Origin: a virus
DNA length: 27,124 nt
Virus record (IMG/VR): IMGVR_UViG_3300034283_003008
Location: 1 to 27,124 of that record
Reading direction: 5' to 3' (one strand)
Positions 14,465-21,913 of the stretch are shown here, piece after piece. The notes under the pieces were generated by a model that saw nothing but the letters and a program-made list of their open reading frames with translations, did no database searches and was not told the DNA's origin. Position numbers and translations under genes: made by a program. How positions within the stretch are numbered: position 1 is the stretch's first letter; the number at the start of each line of letters is the position of its first letter.

Positions 14465-15778
14465 CTACGATTCGGAGTAGGGGTTGGGATCGTTGGCGGG
14501 AATCAGAGGCTTGGGAGATCCATTAAGCGGGGTCTGGCCAAATTGTGGCGTCGAGGGCGGGAGCTGGGTCCCGCTGGTTTGCTGGCTTATGGTCGCCATA
14601 TTCAAAGGCTGCATGTAGGTGTCACCGCCTTCGATGGGCGGTTGGCCTTCCATGGTGCGCACATCGTTGACCGAGAGCCAACCATTATTGCGACCGATGG
14701 CGTAGGTGTTGTAGCGGGTCTGGATGTCACCACGGAGCAAGCCCTCGACGGAGTGCTCGGCGTAGTAGTCGCCATGGGGGAAAAGCTTGGTGGAGATTTC
14801 CTGTTCCATGCGGACCAGGTGTGGGCGAAGGGTGTTGACGACAAAATCGATCCCATCCTGTTCGATGTTGGAAAAGGCCGTCGCACCCTGCACCCGAAGG
14901 CGGGATAGCGGCAGGCCAAACCAGCGGGCGATTTCCTCGACGCCGAATTTGCGGCTCTCCAAAAATTGGGCGTCATCGTTGGGGACCGAGACGGTCGAGA
15001 CTTCCATTCCCTCTTCGAGGATGGCGGTGCGGTGGCTGTTCTCGCCACCGGCATGAATCGCCTCCCAGCCTTCGCGCAAGCGCTTGCGGGCATCATCGGA
15101 GAGTCGGCCTGGATGTTTGAGCAAGACGCCCGGACGAGCGCCACGACCAAAGAAACCCGCGCCATAGCGTTCGAGGCTGATGTTGAGGCCAAGCGATTCG
15201 CGGGCCTGACGGATCACGGAGACGCCCACCAGACCATCGAGGGAAAAGCCACGAAAATGCAGGATATCCTGAGGATCAAAATCGATGATGTTGCCCATGT
15301 AGGGCGTGCAACGATAAAACAGAAACCCGTTTTGATCACGCCAGGGGACGACCTGGGCGAAGGTCAGCGGCCAGATGTTGATGACCTCGTTGGTGATCGG
15401 GTCGCGCTCGATCTCGGCGAAAGAATTGCCATGGAGCAACATCTTGGCCACCAAAGCGACGCGGGCGACGGAGGCGGGAGCCTCGGGGTTGGCTTGACTG
15501 TGAAGGACTCGATAGGCGGGGTGATCGGGAGCCAAAAAGCGCTTTTGCCCATCACGGCGATAGACATGAAGAGGCAAAGTACCGATGGCCTCGGCGATCA
15601 CGCGAACAGCAGCGAAGACAGCGGAGACGGCAAGGGCCGAGGATTCGGAGACGGTGACGCCGGTCGAGCTTGGAGCGGTCAAAACCGAGGTCGTGATCGG
15701 GCCGGTGGGTGATGGTTTGACCTTGCCCATGCGGGTTTCGAGGTCAATGGTGTCGGCGGAATGCACCCATTCGGACAT
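14465..15778 (-). CDS. portal protein (HK97 family)
   Basis: The start is the ATG at 15778 in a TGATG overlap with the terminase stop, with AGAGGTG seven bases upstream. The 437-residue protein has portal features: an early helical AVSAVFAAVRVIAEAIGTLP, then LLHGNSFAEIERDP, DPQDILHFRGFSLDGLVG, a long stem region with VEEIARWFGLPLSRL, and LVRMEQEISTKLFP. The C-terminal 40 residues are Pro/Ser-rich and disordered. Twelve copies would form the DNA entry vertex that docks the terminase and connector. Confidence 0.94.
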   Translation of the reverse strand: MSEWVHSADTIDLETRMGKVKPSPTGPITTSVLTAPSSTGVTVSESSALAVSAVFAAVRVIAEAIGTLPLHVYRRDGQKRFLAPDHPAYRVLHSQANPEAPASVARVALVAKMLLHGNSFAEIERDPITNEVINIWPLTFAQVVPWRDQNGFLFYRCTPYMGNIIDFDPQDILHFRGFSLDGLVGVSVIRQARESLGLNISLERYGAGFFGRGARPGVLLKHPGRLSDDARKRLREGWEAIHAGGENSHRTAILEEGMEVSTVSVPNDDAQFLESRKFGVEEIARWFGLPLSRLRVQGATAFSNIEQDGIDFVVNTLRPHLVRMEQEISTKLFPHGDYYAEHSVEGLLRGDIQTRYNTYAIGRNNGWLSVNDVRTMEGQPPIEGGDTYMQPLNMATISQQTSGTQLPPSTPQFGQTPLNGSPKPLIPANDPNPYSES

Positions 15779-17304
15779 CAAAACACCTCTAATCCCTGGA
15801 GCTCGTAGATACTCTCACCATTTACCCCGGTTGCCTCGGCGGTTCGGGCCCGTGCGAAGGCCATAATCGAGGAAACAGCGGCGTCAATTCGCTCAACGGA
15901 GCGCTTTTTCGAGGGCTTTTGGTTGCCAGCGGCGTCGAATTCGATCACAACATTGTCAATACACCACCTCAAAAGCGGATTTCCATCGTGTGAAATCTGC
16001 TTTTGCAGGACCGCCGCCTCAAAATCCTTGGTTGGCGGGCTCATCGAGCGGAATCCCTGGCGGAATTCGCGGACGATGTAGCCCTGATTTTCGAGTTTTT
16101 GCATCAGAAATTCGGCGTTCCAGGGATCTACGGCGATCTCCCGGATCTTGTATTCCTCGGAAATCTCGGCGATGCGGCGCAAAACCACCTCGTAGTCGAT
16201 GATTTCGCCCGGGATAATCTCCAGATTTCCGCTGCGAGCAAACTGGTCGTAGCGCATCCGGTTGGTGTCGTTGCGTTTGGCGACCATGGCCGAGGTCGTC
16301 CACGCAAAAGATTTCAGGTGGATCGCTCCGGCCAAGGGGAAAGCCAGGGTGAAAGAGGTCAGGTCGGTGCGGGAGGAGAGGTCAAGCGCCGCGTAACAGG
16401 GGACCTCCTCCAGGTTGGTCGGGTGCGCTTCGCAGGAGTTCCAGGCCTCGGTGGCGATCCAGCGGGCGGCGGATTCGACCCATTGGTTCAAATGGTATTG
16501 GCGGAAGGATTGCTCGCGGGCGGGATTATTTTGCGCGGTTTGGCAGGTGTCCTTGAGGTACTCCAGGGTCACGGATTTTCCGAGTCCAGGATTCGCCGCT
16601 TTCCACGCTTCGGGGCTTTTCCAATCCATCTCCCGGGGAGCTTCGTAGATGACGGGCAAAAAGGTCGGATCGTTCACGACGCCGTCGCGGACCTGAATTC
16701 CGTAGGAATACAACTCTGCAAGCAGCGTTCCCCGATCGTGACCACTCGTCGATATCATGAATGCCAAGGGCTCGGTGCGTGCGCCCATTGAGGTCACAAG
16801 CGCTTCGTACAGGTCCCTATTTTTTTGTGTCAGCAATTCGTCGAAGATCAGCGTGGAAATGTTGTGGCCGAGGTTGCCAGCGGCATCCGCGGCGATCACC
16901 TTATACACAGCGCCACGGTTCGCCTCGATGTGACGGCGGTAGACCTTGCACTTTTTGGAAAGCTCCGGAGAGTGAAGGACCATCTGCTTCGCGATGTCGA
17001 AGGCCAGCGCTGCCTGATCGGAGTCGCACGCGGCGGAGAGAATTTCCGCCCCCGGTTCGTGGTCGGCGAAAAGCATGTACAGGGCAAGCGCCGAGGCCAA
17101 AGTGGTCTTGCCGTTTTTGCGACCGAGCATGACCAGCGCCTGGCGGTATTGGCGGCGGCCATCCTTGAGGCGGGTGTCGAGCAGCGGGCGAATGATGTCG
17201 CGCATTTGCCAGCGATCAAGCACCAGCGGCTGGCCACCAAGTGGGCCCTTGGTGTGGGAGAGAAGCGAGCGACAAAAGAGCTCGAAGACAGCGGACGGTT
17301 TCAT
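15778..17304 (-). CDS. terL: terminase large subunit (TerL, HK97 type)
   Basis: The protein has 508 residues. ATPase: Walker A at GRKNGKTT (61-68) and Walker B at TLIFDELL (151-158, Glu156). Nuclease: first Asp in YAALDLSSRTDL (Asp308), next acidic residue in AVDPWNAEFL (Asp393), and a C-terminal ERIDAAVS motif. It translocates DNA into the prohead and cuts the concatemer. Its start codon lies inside a 9-bp hairpin. The gene follows the small terminase by 85 bp and overlaps the portal gene as TGATG. The family usually makes cos ends, but no cos site was found. Confidence 0.95.
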   Translation of the reverse strand: MKPSAVFELFCRSLLSHTKGPLGGQPLVLDRWQMRDIIRPLLDTRLKDGRRQYRQALVMLGRKNGKTTLASALALYMLFADHEPGAEILSAACDSDQAALAFDIAKQMVLHSPELSKKCKVYRRHIEANRGAVYKVIAADAAGNLGHNISTLIFDELLTQKNRDLYEALVTSMGARTEPLAFMISTSGHDRGTLLAELYSYGIQVRDGVVNDPTFLPVIYEAPREMDWKSPEAWKAANPGLGKSVTLEYLKDTCQTAQNNPAREQSFRQYHLNQWVESAARWIATEAWNSCEAHPTNLEEVPCYAALDLSSRTDLTSFTLAFPLAGAIHLKSFAWTTSAMVAKRNDTNRMRYDQFARSGNLEIIPGEIIDYEVVLRRIAEISEEYKIREIAVDPWNAEFLMQKLENQGYIVREFRQGFRSMSPPTKDFEAAVLQKQISHDGNPLLRWCIDNVVIEFDAAGNQKPSKKRSVERIDAAVSSIMAFARARTAEATGVNGESIYELQGLEVF

Positions 17305-17324
17305 GCGGGGAGTTACCCCGCATG
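17302..17324 (-). promoter_or_regulatory. hairpin over the terL start codon and ribosome site
   Basis: CATGCGGGG (minus strand, 17324-17316) pairs perfectly with CCCCGCATG (17310-17302) around a 5-nt loop. The terL ATG (17304-17302) and its only SD-like run of G are both inside the stem, so this 9-bp GC-rich structure should block initiation until it is opened. Confidence 0.6.
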
Positions 17325-17361
17325 CGAGAAATCAAGGGCTTTGCGACGAGGACAGCGGATG

Positions 17362-17383
17362 ATCCCGAAACAGATTTCGGGAT
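17362..17383. repeat. 9-bp hairpin just after terS
   Basis: ATCCCGAAA (17362-17370) and TTTCGGGAT (17375-17383) form a perfect stem with a 4-nt loop, 7 bp behind the terS stop. There is no T run, so it is not a standard terminator. An mRNA processing, stability or terminase-binding site is possible. Confidence 0.5.
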
Positions 17384-17389
17384 GATAAA

Positions 17390-17821
17390 TCAGGGCATCA
17401 GTTTGAGAATTTTTGCCTGGAGCGGGTCGGCGGCTTTGGTTGCCTGGTCCACCTCCCGGGCTCCGGTGCGCACCGATTTGCGGGCACCTGGGGTGAGGTT
17501 GAGGACGCGGAGGGAATCGGCGAGGTCACGCTCGGCGGCTCGGCGTTCGCCAATAAACGGGTGGAGCATCTCCTGCCCGTTGCCCCCGGTGATGGTCAGC
17601 GCCGGAAGCGCCTTCACCAAGGCGGCCATCTCCTGGACGCGGGCCATGCGGCGAGCGGCCAGAAGAACGGCTTGTAAGTCGCAGGCTTGGGCGTAGCCGG
17701 TGCGGTTGAGATCGATCACAAGCGACGCCAGGCAGGAATTTTCAGCGGACGACAACAGCGGCGAGGAGCTCGGCAGCGGAGCCCCGTCCGTTTTCGGCGA
17801 CACGCGGCGACCGCGCTTCAT
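17390..17821 (-). CDS. terS: terminase small subunit (P27-like)
   Basis: This 143-residue protein lies directly before terL. It has a basic, Pro/Ser-rich start and a helical core (ASLVIDLNRTGYAQACDLQAVLLAARRMARV), then HPFIGERRAAERDLADSLRVLNLTPGARKSV. The last is the AAERDLADSLRVLNLTPGARK signature of P27-type small terminases. It recognises phage DNA for packaging. AAAGGG lies seven bases upstream. It is the first gene of the late head block. Confidence 0.85.
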   Translation of the reverse strand: MKRGRRVSPKTDGAPLPSSSPLLSSAENSCLASLVIDLNRTGYAQACDLQAVLLAARRMARVQEMAALVKALPALTITGGNGQEMLHPFIGERRAAERDLADSLRVLNLTPGARKSVRTGAREVDQATKAADPLQAKILKLMP

Positions 17822-17948
17822 ACGATTGCCCTTTTACCCAGAAATTGCGCACAAAAACACGCGACGCGGCCGAATCGGTCAAGCAAATTTAATAAACCAT
17901 CGGTGGGAGTCCCCCGTGAGATTCCCCGCTAACTTTCCCCGCAAACAT
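17822..17948 (-). promoter_or_regulatory. control gap between sigma-like genes and the late genes
   Basis: This 127-bp gap is the longest between 18.5 and 13 kb and the place where a late promoter would be expected. It contains a direct repeat of GCGGGGAA on the minus strand (17922-17929 and 17935-17942, 13 bp apart), an AT-rich segment at 17884-17900, and a TTGACC box (17877-17882) whose sigma-70 -10 partner is poor. A promoter read by the phage's own sigma factor is plausible but not shown. Confidence 0.3.
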
Positions 17949-18440
17949 TTACACCGCACGGGCCCACGACTCCAGCTCGTCCAGGTCATCGACCGCCTGG
18001 ATGCCCGCCGTGTCCGAGCATGCGATCTCCGCCAGTCGCTCGCCCTGGTCGGTGCGAAGGCGGACTTTTTTGGCCGAGTCCCGAATCATGTTTTTGATTT
18101 TGTTTGAGAGCGCCACCCGCAAAAGACTGCCAAGCTTGGCCCGGGTCGGGTCAAACCTCGGCATGATGTGGACGGCGTAGGCGATCAGCTCGCCTTCCAA
18201 GTCATCGATGCGGATGCCCCGCAAATGCGCCCGCCTTGCCGTCGCTCGGATCAGCGGCACATACGCGGCGAGCTGGTCCTGTTCCTCCCGGGTCAAACGG
18301 CTGCCCCGCTCCCGCCGAAAAAACAGCGGCGCATCGTCCTGGTTCTGGATGATGCGGGCGACACGCCTGCGCCACACCACATGACGGGCCAGCTTCCTCG
18401 GCTCCTCCGGAATATCAAAAAAAGTAAGTTGCGCCATCAT
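17949..18440 (-). CDS. sigma region-2-like protein
   Basis: The start at 18440 is in an ATGA overlap; the next codon is also ATG (18437) and may be the true start. The 163-residue protein begins MAQLTFFDIPEEP and is helical. Residues 50-120 (LTREEQDQLAAYVPLIRATA, GIRIDDLEGELI, PRFDPTRAKLGSLL, NKIKNMIRDS) match the layout of a sigma-70 region 2, where DDL and the DP-[RK]-x-[KG]-L segment are typical. No region 4 is present. It is the last gene before the late block and could act as an auxiliary sigma, an RNA polymerase-binding activator, or an anti-terminator. The match is by pattern only. Confidence 0.68.
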   Translation of the reverse strand: MMAQLTFFDIPEEPRKLARHVVWRRRVARIIQNQDDAPLFFRRERGSRLTREEQDQLAAYVPLIRATARRAHLRGIRIDDLEGELIAYAVHIMPRFDPTRAKLGSLLRVALSNKIKNMIRDSAKKVRLRTDQGERLAEIACSDTAGIQAVDDLDELESWARAV

Positions 18441-18763
18441 TTCCCCCCACGGCCAAACCATTCCTCGATCAGCGTCAGCGCCTCCCCGGTGCGCACCTGT
18501 TGCGGCGTAATTCGGAGTAATGCCCAACCAAGGATAGTAAGAGTATTATATTTTTCCAGATCCCCAAGGAAACCCTTTGGCCGGATGTGGCGCCCTTTGC
18601 TCCAGACTCCGCCTTCGATCTCGACCGCCAATTTCTCCTCCGGCCATGCCAGATCGATCCGCCATTTCCGCTTTGGGTGAAACTTATGCTCCCTGACCGG
18701 CTCGGCGATCCCGGCCAATTTGAGCATGATGGCCAACCCCTCGGCGAAATCAGGCGTCATCAT
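18437..18763 (-). CDS. PD-(D/E)XK-like endonuclease (DUF559/Vsr-type)
   Basis: The 108-residue protein starts at 18763 with GGGAG seven bases upstream. The fold is clear: WRIDLAWPEEKLAVEIEGG supplies Asp37 and the E48-x-E50 pair of the D...ExK-type centre, followed by GRHIRPKGFLGDLEKYN and GWALLRITPQQV. These are the standard elements of DUF559/Vsr-related small phage nucleases. It could nick mismatches, recombination intermediates or host DNA. It is co-transcribed with two sigma-like genes through overlaps, and a role in packaging-time resolution is likely but unproven. Confidence 0.85.
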   Translation of the reverse strand: MMTPDFAEGLAIMLKLAGIAEPVREHKFHPKRKWRIDLAWPEEKLAVEIEGGVWSKGRHIRPKGFLGDLEKYNTLTILGWALLRITPQQVRTGEALTLIEEWFGRGGK

Positions 18764-19013
18764 GCACCATCTCCCACAGGTCCGCGTTGTCGTCCAGACA
18801 CGCCGCATAGTTCGGGCTGGCCATCTTCGCCTTGTGCGCCTTGATTGCCTTCTCAAGTTGGGCAATGCGCTGCCTTGCGGCGATCAGCTCAAAGCCAAGC
18901 TTGGCGACGGCGTGCCGGGCGCTGAGACGCTCGATCCCGTGGTAAGGCCAGATGAGAATTCCGCAATTGTGCGCATCCAAAAGCCGCTGAACCTGTTCCA
19001 TCGTAAGGGTCAT
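18750..19013 (-). CDS. small hypothetical protein (87 aa)
   Basis: It starts in ATGA overlap with the sigma gene at 19013. It is a helical protein with a leucine-rich helix (ERLSARHAVAKLGFELIAAR) and an acidic end (CLDDNADLWEMVHDD), with no membrane segment. Its 3' end overlaps the nuclease gene by 14 bp. No family is recognised. A sigma-associated or nuclease-regulating role is possible only by position. Confidence 0.62.
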   Translation of the reverse strand: MTLTMEQVQRLLDAHNCGILIWPYHGIERLSARHAVAKLGFELIAARQRIAQLEKAIKAHKAKMASPNYAACLDDNADLWEMVHDDA

Positions 19014-19807
19014 GCTGTCACCGGCTTTTTGTGTTTTTTGAGGGACATATGACGGCGGGCCAGCTTGACAGAGCACCCGACCTGTTTGGCGATTTTGACC
19101 GACCCATACTCCGGAAATTCCCGTCGGATCGCCTTGATGGCGGCGACCTTCCTTTGATGCTCCTTGGTCGCTTCGTTGCGGCGTTCCCGCATTTCGTGGT
19201 ATTCGTTGATCAGCGGGTTTTCCGTGTCGATGTCCGATCCCGAAAGATACTGGATCCGATATATCGCCGATTTTTCGATCTGCCTGACCCGCTCCCGGGT
19301 TATGTTCATCTCGGTGCCGATCTCCTGAAGCGATTTGCCCTGCATTCTTTTCTCAAGGATTTCCTTTGCCCGCAGATCCAGCACCGAAAAGGTTTTCAGT
19401 TTTTCGGCAAGCTCGTCCTTTTCGGCGGCGATCTGGTCCGGCCCGGGCTGAGCATCGATCGGATCGATCAACCACATGCTGGTTCCGTTGAACCGCTCCT
19501 GAATCGTGCCGTAACCCTTTGTTTCCATTTTGATGATCCGGTGCGCGTCTTTTCGATGATTGAGCCAAACGCTCCAGGCATAGGTGGCAAACCGGAAACC
19601 GAGTTCGGGCTTAAAATTTGCCGCCGAGCGGGTCAGACAAAAGAGCGCTTCGGATTCGTTCTCGTCCCGATCGAGGCCCGGAATCGGCCTTTTTTTGCAA
19701 TAGTGATATGCCAGGGGCAAATTATCGGTCACCAATTTCTGCTGTTCCTCGCTGAGCTTGTTCGCCGTCGCCCAAAGCTCGCCCTTATGGTGCATACATA
19801 ATTTCAC
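19010..19807 (-). CDS. phage RNA polymerase sigma factor (sigma-70 family)
   Basis: The protein has 265 residues and starts at GTG in a GTGA overlap with the upstream gene. Region 2 spans about 25-90, with NLPLAYHYCKKR, SEALFCLTRSA and FATYAWSVWLNHR, the -10 and core-binding elements. Region 4 spans about 143-186, with LRAKEILEKRMQGKSLQEIG, then MNITRERVRQIEKSA as the recognition helix. Residues 225-254 (FPEYGSVKIAKQVGCSVKLA) look like an extra helix-turn-helix. Region 3 is short. It should direct host RNA polymerase to phage late promoters and lies just before the late operon. Confidence 0.88.
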   Translation of the reverse strand: MKLCMHHKGELWATANKLSEEQQKLVTDNLPLAYHYCKKRPIPGLDRDENESEALFCLTRSAANFKPELGFRFATYAWSVWLNHRKDAHRIIKMETKGYGTIQERFNGTSMWLIDPIDAQPGPDQIAAEKDELAEKLKTFSVLDLRAKEILEKRMQGKSLQEIGTEMNITRERVRQIEKSAIYRIQYLSGSDIDTENPLINEYHEMRERRNEATKEHQRKVAAIKAIRREFPEYGSVKIAKQVGCSVKLARRHMSLKKHKKPVTA

Positions 19808-20190
19808 AGTTTTGCGATCTCTTCCAGCTGGATAAGTAATGAGGCGGGAATCTCAGGGAAAAAAGCCACATTTCCCTCGCCATCGTCGCTGATGGTCGAG
19901 GCCCGGATCTGCCTTGCCAGCTCGCCGAAAATACCCTTGTAACGCAAAACCGACGCCAGCAAGCGCTTTTGATCTTCCCAGGAATTTGCCAAAAATGTCG
20001 CGTTTTGGGCGACCGAATCAAACACATAGCAAATCGGCTGGTCAAGGTTGGCGGCGGGAAACACAAACAGGCCATCCGCCTTCTTGCTTTTCCCAATCAC
20101 CCAGGGCCCGCTGGAGGCGACCAGATGCCGCTGGAGGATCGGCCCGGTTTCCCCGGGGCCAAGCGCCGGAACAAATTCCACATCAGCCAT
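19804..20190 (-). CDS. hypothetical protein upstream of sigma factor
   Basis: The start at 20190 is chosen because GAGGAAACATCGG precedes it and a tiny membrane ORF ends here. The 128-residue protein is mixed alpha/beta with HLVASSGPWVIGKSKKADGL and a Gln-rich, acidic end. It is coupled at both ends, to a small TM peptide (8-bp overlap) and to the sigma factor (GTGA). A sigma regulator is an option but nothing in the sequence shows it. Confidence 0.6.
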   Translation of the reverse strand: MADVEFVPALGPGETGPILQRHLVASSGPWVIGKSKKADGLFVFPAANLDQPICYVFDSVAQNATFLANSWEDQKRLLASVLRYKGIFGELARQIRASTISDDGEGNVAFFPEIPASLLIQLEEIAKL

Positions 20191-20254
20191 CCGATGTTTC
20201 CTCAAACAGCCAAAAACAGGCCCAACAGGCAAAGACAATCAAGAGCAGTTCCAT
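20183..20254 (-). CDS. 23-codon membrane peptide between dnaN and 19804-20190
   Basis: The ATG at 20254-20252 shares its first base with the dnaN stop in a TGATG overlap. The frame ends at TGA (20183-20185) and overlaps the following start by 8 bp. The product begins MELLLIVFACWACFWLFE and ends in EETSDG, so it is one transmembrane helix with two Cys and three Trp/Phe pairs and an acidic tail. Double overlap with real genes is good evidence for translation, although length and the lack of its own SD leave doubt. A small membrane peptide could be a toxin-like, superinfection or anti-host factor. Confidence 0.55.
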   Translation of the reverse strand: MELLLIVFACWACFWLFEETSDG

Positions 20255-21309
20255 CACAACATCGGCATCAGCAGGCCCTGGAATCCCTCACTCTGAAGGA
20301 CGATCGGTTTGCCGGGGCTGTTGATGCCCAGCGTAAACGCCTCGCCCTTGATCCCTTTTAAAAGCGGCAACAGATACGCCGCATTGAGGGAGATCTCCAT
20401 CGGCTCGCCATCCCAGGGGAAATCCATCGAGGCAAAGGCTTCGCCATCGATCGGGGTCTTTGCAGTCAATGTGAGCTGTCCTTGGCCCAGCGTAAAATTG
20501 ACCCGCTTTTCCTCACGGTCCGCCATGAAGCCGACCCGCTGGATCGCCTCGATCAGATCCGCCGTATTCGTCGTGACCTTGTGCGCGATGATCCTTGGCA
20601 TGATCGCCGACCAATCCGGATATTTTCCCTCGATTTGTCTGGTGGACAAAATCGCCTCACTCCCAAAGAAGTGGACCATATTTGTCCCAATCGAGAGGGG
20701 CATCAACTCCTCCTCGTCGCCAAAGATTCCCCGAAGAATCGGGCCCAGCTTGGCCGGAATCACCGCCGAAAATGCCTGCACGCCTTCGACCGGATATTTG
20801 CAAACGGCCAGCCTTCGCCCATCGGTTGCGACCACCTGGCCGAGTTCCAGACAAACGCCCATCATCGTATATCTGGCGCTTTGCGTGGCCACGCACGGTG
20901 CGACCGTTTCGATCGCCTCAATCAGCGGCGCGGCCTGCACCCCATAGCGCTTGCGACTTTCGGGATCCTTGGATCTAATCGCATCCAGCGACGGAAAATC
21001 CCCCTTCGGCATAATCGGCAGGCTATACCGGACGCCCTTCGCCGTGATGGTAACCGACTCAGGCAACAATTCCCAATCTGCCTCGGCGCTGCCAATCGAT
21101 TTGAGGGCGCTCAAAAGCTTGCTGGCAGGGACCAGCACCCAATCCTCAGCACTATCAAAGCGGGCGCTGACTAGCGTCGTCTCTTGGTCGGTTGCGCCAA
21201 AAAGCTCGGCATTGCCCTGCACGGCAATAGCTTTGGCTTTCATCGATCTTTCGGCAATCGCTGCACAGGCTGCCACCATCGGCAAAATCTTCGCTGGTTC
21301 AAATCTCAT
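20254..21309 (-). CDS. dnaN: DNA polymerase sliding clamp (beta subunit)
   Basis: This 351-residue protein starts at the ATG at 21309 with AGGAG eight bases upstream and an ATGA overlap with the previous small gene. Features of the beta clamp include the conserved VVATDGRRLAV in the second domain, PILRGIFGD, IEGKYPDWSAIMP in the third domain, and the C-terminal LLMPML matching the usual MPMR/L tail that binds polymerase-type partners. It would encircle DNA and tether a DNA polymerase. No DNA polymerase gene is in the window, so it may recruit the host enzyme or one encoded outside. Confidence 0.93.
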   Translation of the reverse strand: MRFEPAKILPMVAACAAIAERSMKAKAIAVQGNAELFGATDQETTLVSARFDSAEDWVLVPASKLLSALKSIGSAEADWELLPESVTITAKGVRYSLPIMPKGDFPSLDAIRSKDPESRKRYGVQAAPLIEAIETVAPCVATQSARYTMMGVCLELGQVVATDGRRLAVCKYPVEGVQAFSAVIPAKLGPILRGIFGDEEELMPLSIGTNMVHFFGSEAILSTRQIEGKYPDWSAIMPRIIAHKVTTNTADLIEAIQRVGFMADREEKRVNFTLGQGQLTLTAKTPIDGEAFASMDFPWDGEPMEISLNAAYLLPLLKGIKGEAFTLGINSPGKPIVLQSEGFQGLLMPML

Positions 21310-21509
21310 TGGTTTGGCTCCTCCCATTTGTTCAATATCTGCTCCGCCTCGCACAGCGTTTCCAGATCATTAAGCCACCGAATCGCCAGAATGATCCAGG
21401 TCTTTTTGATGCTTGGCTGTGTGTCTATCCACGAGCGCAAATTTTGCACGCTATTGACAATCGCCGTGATATGCTGGTCGATGGTTTGAGTTTCTTTTTT
21501 TATTTCCAT
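21306..21509 (-). CDS. small helical protein (67 aa)
   Basis: The protein is nearly all helical, with IDQHITAIVNSVQNLRSWID and a Trp-rich end. It is coupled to dnaN by ATGA and overlaps the previous small gene by 10 bp. The SD is weak. No family is recognised. It may be a small regulatory or accessory replication protein. Confidence 0.6.
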   Translation of the reverse strand: MEIKKETQTIDQHITAIVNSVQNLRSWIDTQPSIKKTWIILAIRWLNDLETLCEAEQILNKWEEPNQ

Positions 21510-21688
21510 GCCTTATAAATCCCCTTTAACTGCCTCAAATGTTCGAGCAAATTTGCAAGCTGAATTTTCCGCAAATGCCTCGGTAGCGTTTCATCCTCGA
21601 TCGTGTCATAAAGCGCCGTCGTAATGGCCACCATACTTCCGAGGATCGTTTGCACGGGGCTGATTTCCAAGCCGTCGTTCTCTTTCAT
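21500..21688 (-). CDS. small helical protein (62 aa)
   Basis: A 62-residue product with two helices (VQTILGSMVAITTALYDTI, then LPRHLRKIQLANLLEHLRQL) and no membrane segment. It overlaps the next gene by 10 bp and follows the 21704-21913 gene by 15 bp. No family is recognised. Confidence 0.6.
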   Translation of the reverse strand: MKENDGLEISPVQTILGSMVAITTALYDTIEDETLPRHLRKIQLANLLEHLRQLKGIYKAWK

Positions 21689-21703
21689 TTGCTATCTTCT
21701 TTG

Positions 21704-21913
21704 TTAATTGTCGGCTCGATCGGCAACATTTCCAGAATCACGCACGGCTTCCGCCAAACCATCAATTGCTTTGGCAATTTGGAACAATGCCTTGGCGACG
21801 TCATCAACGACATCCACCAGATTTGCTGCCTCAAAATTTGCGTCACTTACATTTGGCGAAATGAAGCAATTGTACATTTGATTCACAATCTTTTGAACAT
21901 CTTCCGTTTTCAT
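21704..21913 (-). CDS. small acidic helical protein (69 aa)
   Basis: The protein has 69 residues, is acidic and is almost all helical (VDVVDDVAKALFQIAKAIDG). AAAGGG lies before the start. It is the first of three similar-sized genes upstream of dnaN and starts just after a structured intergenic region. No family is recognised. Confidence 0.58.
   Translation of the reverse strand: MKTEDVQKIVNQMYNCFISPNVSDANFEAANLVDVVDDVAKALFQIAKAIDGLAEAVRDSGNVADRADN

Noticed and set aside
14966-15712. 248-codon plus-strand frame
   Set aside because: Antisense mirror of the portal gene.
16003-16791. 262-codon plus-strand frame inside terL
   Set aside because: Antisense mirror of the large terminase, which has a complete motif set.
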